From contig WFTT01000036.1 of NCBI GenBank assembly GCA_015485335.1, forward strand, positions 1-52,728: a stretch of 52,728 nt of DNA, given 5' to 3'. This DNA is from Robiginitomaculum sp. (GTDB lineage: Bacteria; Pseudomonadota; Alphaproteobacteria; Caulobacterales; Maricaulaceae). Positions 49,461 through 52,728 of the stretch are shown here, in pieces (positions within the stretch are counted from its first letter, which is position 1; each line of letters opens with the position of its first letter). The position numbers and the translations under genes are program-made. The notes below the pieces were generated by a model. It saw only the letters and a program-made list of their open reading frames with translations, did no database searches and was not told where the DNA came from.

Positions 49461-50555
49461 ATGACCAGCCCTCTTTTCACGCCGTTTTCCTGCCTTGGCA
49501 TGGATTTGCCTAACCGTATCGTTATGGCCCCGATGACCCGCAGTTTTTCACCCAATGGGGTGCCCGGGCAAAATGTCGCCGACTATTATGCGCGCCGCGC
49601 CGCCACCGATGTGGGCCTGATCGTTACCGAGGGCACCACCGTGGATCGCCCGGGGGCCTCCAGCGATCCCAATGTGCCAGTTTTTCATGATGAAGCCCCG
49701 CTGGCAGGCTGGGCCAATGTGGTCTCGCACGTACACAAGGAAGGCGGCAAAATTGCCCCACAGCTCTGGCATACCGGCATGACCCGCAAGCCCGGCACCG
49801 GGCATCACCCCGATGGCGCCACCGACAGCCCGTCTGGCCTGACCCATAAAGGCAAGTTGGTCGCACCGGTACCCAGCGAAGCCGAAGTGGAAGACATGGT
49901 CGCCTCCTTTGCCCGCTCTGCTGCCCAGGCAGCAAAACTGGGTTTTGATGCCATCGAAATTCATGGCGCCCACGGCTATCTGGTTGATGAGTTTTTCTGG
50001 AATGTGATGAATGTACGCGAAGACCGCTATGGCGGTGGCCTGACTGAACGGGCGCGCTTTGCCGCCGAAATCATCAGTGAATGCCGCCGTGCCATCGGCA
50101 AGGACATGCCGATCATTCTGCGGTTTTCACAATGGAAACAACAGGATTACAACGCCCGGCTGGCCGAAACCCCGCAAGAGCTGGAAGCCTTTTTGAAAGT
50201 GTTTGTCGATGCCGGTGTGGATATTCTGCATTGCTCGCAACGCCGTTACTGGGAAAATGAATTTGAAGGCTCGGACCTGAATCTCGCCGGATGGGCCAAA
50301 AAACTCACCGGCCTGCCCACCATCACCGTTGGTTCGGTCGGGCTGTCCAGCGACTTTATCGGGGCATTTATGGGCGAAGGCTCCAAGGCATCATCACTGG
50401 ATGATATCGAAGCGCGTCTGGACAAGGGCGAGTTTGACCTGGTCGCCATTGGCCGAGCCTTGTTGCAAGACCCATACTGGGCGCAAAAGGTCAAAGAGGG
50501 CCGCCTTGACGAGTTGAAAAACTATGATGCCGCCGCCCTTAAAACCCTGTATTAA
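49461..50555 (+). CDS. Old Yellow Enzyme-family NADH:flavin oxidoreductase
   Basis: This 364-residue FMN-binding TIM barrel has the N-terminal NRIVMAPMTRSF, QLWHTGMTRKPG with the conserved His, and the HGAHGYLVDEFFWNVMNVRED segment with active-site His/Tyr. It reduces activated C=C bonds of enones or nitro compounds. No NemA-type iron-sulfur domain is attached. The ribosome site is poor (GGAT before TTTCT). A terminator and a palindrome sit immediately upstream, so expression is likely regulated apart from the upstream genes. Confidence 0.92.
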   Translation: MTSPLFTPFSCLGMDLPNRIVMAPMTRSFSPNGVPGQNVADYYARRAATDVGLIVTEGTTVDRPGASSDPNVPVFHDEAPLAGWANVVSHVHKEGGKIAPQLWHTGMTRKPGTGHHPDGATDSPSGLTHKGKLVAPVPSEAEVEDMVASFARSAAQAAKLGFDAIEIHGAHGYLVDEFFWNVMNVREDRYGGGLTERARFAAEIISECRRAIGKDMPIILRFSQWKQQDYNARLAETPQELEAFLKVFVDAGVDILHCSQRRYWENEFEGSDLNLAGWAKKLTGLPTITVGSVGLSSDFIGAFMGEGSKASSLDDIEARLDKGEFDLVAIGRALLQDPYWAQKVKEGRLDELKNYDAAALKTLY

Positions 50556-50612
50556 ATGAGACTTCCCCCATGGAGGGAATCCCCATTGCCCCTTGCATAA
50601 GAATTTGCTAAT

Positions 50613-50644
50613 ATTACAGGGTTGGGCCAATCGGGCCCTGTAAT
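50613..50644. promoter_or_regulatory. Inverted repeat ATTACAGGG / CCCTGTAAT before the DUF2892 gene
   Basis: ATTACAGGG (50613-50621) and CCCTGTAAT (50636-50644) are perfect 9-base inverted repeats around a 14-base loop. The run lies 18 bases before ATG 50662, with GGGGGG just before the start as ribosome site. It could be an operator, a leader hairpin or the terminator of the OYE gene. Confidence 0.45.
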
Positions 50645-50661
50645 TTAATTCGGGGGGAAAA

Positions 50662-50865
50662 ATGTCTGTAGAACGTCTGGTGTTTGCCATTGCCGGGATT
50701 TTCATTCTGGTCAGCTTGGTTTTATCACAAATGTATACGCCGTATTGGTTGCTTTTTACCGCCTTTGTCGGGGCCAATATGTTGCAGGCCTCCTTCACCG
50801 GCTTTTGCCCGCTGGCCAAAATTTTGCGCCTGTTTGGGGCCAAGCCCGGTACGGCCTTTAAATAA
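50662..50865 (+). CDS. DUF2892 (YgaP-type) small membrane protein
   Basis: This 67-residue protein starts with [18 protein letters not shown] and has two hydrophobic helices; the second segment reads [23 protein letters not shown], including the conserved F-x-G-x-C-P found in the membrane tail of rhodanese YgaP. Stand-alone DUF2892 proteins are thought to work with sulfurtransferases, and a rhodanese-domain gene follows at 50939. GGGGG lies 6-10 bases before the ATG. Confidence 0.8.
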   Translation: MSVERLVFAIAGIFILVSLVLSQMYTPYWLLFTAFVGANMLQASFTGFCPLAKILRLFGAKPGTAFK

Positions 50866-50938
50866 TCCAGCCAACGGACCTGTGATCCTGATGGGGCGGC
50901 CCCTTGAGCGCATGAGGGCGGTTGTGTAAAACCGCGCC

Positions 50939-51865
50939 ATGACCAAAATTGTCGTTGCTGCCTTTTACAAGTTTGCCGCCCTGCCGGGGTTTGAAACCTA
51001 TCGGGAACCGTTATTGGAAACCGCCAAGGGTGGCGATGTTTTTGGCACCATCCTGTTGGCCCATGAGGGCATAAACGGCACCATTGCCGGGCCGCGCGCC
51101 GGGGTGGATGCCGTGTTGGCGCATCTGAAATCCTTTCCGGGTTGTGCGGATCTGGAATGGAAAGAATCCTATACCGGGGAAAACCCATTTTACCGCATGA
51201 AAGTGCGCCTGAAAAAAGAGATCGTCACCATGGGCGTGACCGGCATTGCGCCAGAGCAAAGCCACGAGCGCTATGTCCCGCCCGAGGAATGGAACGACGT
51301 CATCTCGGACCCAGAAACCCTGGTGATCGATACCCGCAATGATTACGAGGTCTCCATCGGCACGTTTGCCGGGGCAGTAAATCCCAAAACCACCTCGTTT
51401 CGTGAATTCCCGGATTGGTTTAGGGATTATCAGCGCAAGCATAATTACAAAAAAATCGCCATGTTCTGCACCGGCGGCATTCGCTGTGAAAAATCCACCG
51501 CGTTTTTACGGGCCGAAGGCATTGAAGACGTGGTGCACCTGCAAGGCGGCATTTTAAAATATCTGGAAACGGTGCCCGAAGAACAAAGCCTGTGGCATGG
51601 CGAATGTTTTGTCTTTGATAATCGGGTTTCGGTTGGTCATGATCTAAAGCCCGGCAGCTATGATATGTGCCATGCCTGTCGCCAACCCATTACCGAGGCA
51701 GACAAGCAATCCCCCCATTATACCAAAGGCGTTTCCTGCCCGGCCTGTTATGACCATCATGATGCAAAGCGCATCAAGGCCCTGCGTGAGCGGCAAAAAC
51801 AGGTCGATCTGGCGCAAAAACGCGGTGAGCGCCATATTGGCGCGGCCCAGCGCAAGGAAGCCTGA
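50939..51865 (+). CDS. trhO: TrhO, tRNA uridine(34) hydroxylase (rhodanese domain)
   Basis: This 308-residue protein of the YceA/TrhO family has an N-terminal TrhO domain (AFYKFAALPGFETYREPLLE), a rhodanese domain with active-site Cys in FCTGGIRCEKSTAF, and a C-terminal Cys-rich zinc-like part (CHACRQP and CPACYDHHD). It forms 5-hydroxyuridine at position 34 of tRNAs from prephenate-dependent or O2-dependent routes; this one is of the O2-using TrhO type. It stands after the DUF2892 gene and 6 bases before the GST gene. Confidence 0.93.
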   Translation: MTKIVVAAFYKFAALPGFETYREPLLETAKGGDVFGTILLAHEGINGTIAGPRAGVDAVLAHLKSFPGCADLEWKESYTGENPFYRMKVRLKKEIVTMGVTGIAPEQSHERYVPPEEWNDVISDPETLVIDTRNDYEVSIGTFAGAVNPKTTSFREFPDWFRDYQRKHNYKKIAMFCTGGIRCEKSTAFLRAEGIEDVVHLQGGILKYLETVPEEQSLWHGECFVFDNRVSVGHDLKPGSYDMCHACRQPITEADKQSPHYTKGVSCPACYDHHDAKRIKALRERQKQVDLAQKRGERHIGAAQRKEA

Positions 51866-51870
51866 GCGTT

Positions 51871-52509
51871 TTGGCAGCCTTGCCAATTCTTTATTCCTTT
51901 CGCCGGTGCCCCTATGCCATGCGCGCCCGCCTGGCCATCGCCATTAGCCAGCGGCCCGTGCAATTGCGCGAAGTGCGCCTGGCGGACAAGCCGGACGAGA
52001 TGATTGCCCTTAGCGATCATCCCACGGTGCCGCTATTGGTGGATCGGGGGAGCGTGGTCGAAGAAAGCCTGCGGGTGATGCACTGGGCGCTGTCGCAAAA
52101 CGATCCCGAAAACTGGCTGATCAGCGCCGATGACCCGTTGATTGCGCAAAACGATGGGCCGTTCAAGCATGATCTGGACCGCTATAAATATGCCAGCCGT
52201 TATGACGGCATTAACCCCATAGCGCACCGCGATGGCGGCCTGCGCCATTTGCATGCGCTGGAAGAACGGCTGGGCAAAGCCGCTTATCTTGGCGGCGCAA
52301 AACGCAGCTTTGTGGATATCGCGCTCTTTCCCTTTGTGCGCCAGTTTCGCATCCCCGACAAAGACTGGTTCGATGCCCTGCCTTTGCCACACCTGCACCA
52401 ATGGCTGAGCACCCTTACCGGGTCAGCGCTGTTTTTGGGCGTGATGGAAAAATACCCGGTCTGGAAAGACACCGGCGAAGCGTTTATTTTTCCGCCACCC
52501 GCCATCTAG
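51871..52509 (+). CDS. Glutathione S-transferase-like protein
   Basis: This 212-residue protein has the thioredoxin-like N-terminal domain (LYSFRRCPYAMRARLAIAIS) with CPYA, then VPLLVDRGSVVEESLRVMHW carrying the glutathione-binding ES pair. A helical C-terminal domain follows. Start is TTG at 51871, the only site keeping the first beta strand; AAGGA lies 12 bases upstream and the next in-frame Met (in CPYAM) would remove it. It is translationally coupled to trhO. Confidence 0.82.
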   Translation: MAALPILYSFRRCPYAMRARLAIAISQRPVQLREVRLADKPDEMIALSDHPTVPLLVDRGSVVEESLRVMHWALSQNDPENWLISADDPLIAQNDGPFKHDLDRYKYASRYDGINPIAHRDGGLRHLHALEERLGKAAYLGGAKRSFVDIALFPFVRQFRIPDKDWFDALPLPHLHQWLSTLTGSALFLGVMEKYPVWKDTGEAFIFPPPAI

Positions 52510-52728
52510 TCCAGATCATCCCAGTATAACAAGGCATTATAGACCAGCGCATGTTCGTGATGATTCAGATAGCGGTGCATGGGATTCCAGCCATAGAAAA
52601 TAGCCTGCCCATCGCCCACTTTCGTTCTGATGATCGCCGGGGCACCGTTTAGGGCCTTTTTGCCACTGAGCAGACCGCCGGACAGAACCAATGGGTGTTC
52701 TTTGGCGGCCTTGGCTTGTGCCTTTTTC
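52506..52728 (-). CDS. C-terminal fragment of an unidentified protein (partial)
   Basis: The frame is open from the window edge (last in-frame codon at 52727) to TAG at 52506, giving about 73 residues; no ATG is needed since the gene continues past the window. The sequence contains GDGQAIFYGWNPMHRYLNHHE and NALLYWDDLD. The G.G..I.YGW.P.(M)HR pattern resembles the C-terminal tail of some M14 zinc carboxypeptidases. It overlaps the GST gene end by 4 bases. Identity is tentative. Confidence 0.5.
   Translation of the reverse strand, partial: KKAQAKAAKEHPLVLSGGLLSGKKALNGAPAIIRTKVGDGQAIFYGWNPMHRYLNHHEHALVYNALLYWDDLD

Noticed and set aside
1-52728. CRISPR array, insertion sequence or prophage
   Set aside because: No spaced direct repeats, transposase, integrase or phage structural gene was seen on reading both strands.

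Overview
The window comes from a Gram-negative bacterium. It has LptF/LptG, an RND-TolC pump, an outer-membrane barrel, lipoproteins and ubiquinone-type anaerobic genes. Codon use, REP-like intergenic repeats and gene families fit an alphaproteobacterium; that placement is inference, since no rRNA or other marker gene is present. No tRNA, insertion sequence, phage gene or CRISPR array was seen. Genes are dense, with many ATGA, TAATG and GTGA overlaps.

Layout. (1) 1-2331: the 3' part of an exported seven-repeat FG-GAP beta-propeller protein whose start lies off the window. (2) 2450-8590: an acyl-CoA synthetase, REP-like repeats, then a nitrilase, a class I glutamine amidotransferase, an iron alcohol dehydrogenase and a PuuA-like glutamine synthetase homologue. 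This set looks like gamma-glutamylation-based catabolism of an amine or amino alcohol. (3) 9066-22655, all minus strand: a complete clade II (atypical) nitrous oxide reductase cluster. In transcription order it is nosZ, two dihaem cytochromes c, nosB, nosD, nosG, nosH, nosF, nosL, nosY, then a MenA-like UbiA prenyltransferase and a TlpA-like thioredoxin, with a monohaem outer-membrane barrel protein at the end. A SCO-type copper chaperone is divergent from nosZ. (4) 23557-29436: ubiV-ubiU-ubiT (oxygen-independent ubiquinone synthesis), divergent from a glycyl radical enzyme and its activase. (5) 30282-37580: one overlapping plus-strand run of three glycosyltransferases, a DUF2334 deacetylase, a membrane protein, lptF and lptG. 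(6) 37670-49327: an APC amino-acid/ethanolamine-type permease, an RND efflux operon with a TetR regulator, a class III aminotransferase fused to an APH-type kinase, and a secernin-like C69 hydrolase. (7) 49461-52728: an OYE-family flavoenzyme, a DUF2892 protein, trhO, a GST and the 3' end of one more gene.

The centre of the window (about 9-29.5 kb) is an anaerobic-respiration island. N2O reduction, its copper delivery and electron supply, anaerobic ubiquinone synthesis and an oxygen-sensitive glycyl radical enzyme lie together. Three Crp/Fnr-family-like boxes fit this: TTGAC-N4-GTCAA between nosZ and sco, a perfect TTGAT-N4-ATCAA at the boundary between the two nos cytochrome genes, and a weaker box between ubiT and the glycyl radical enzyme that shares the 11-mer GACCTTGGTCA with the first. 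No NosR, NosX or Crp/Fnr regulator is encoded in the window.

The least ordinary items are the quinone-type prenyltransferase and thioredoxin inside the nos operon, the internal Fnr-type promoter, the haemless C-terminal extension of NosZ, the glycyl radical enzyme of unknown substrate, the reversed aminotransferase-kinase fusion, and a terminator-containing leader before the glutamine synthetase homologue.
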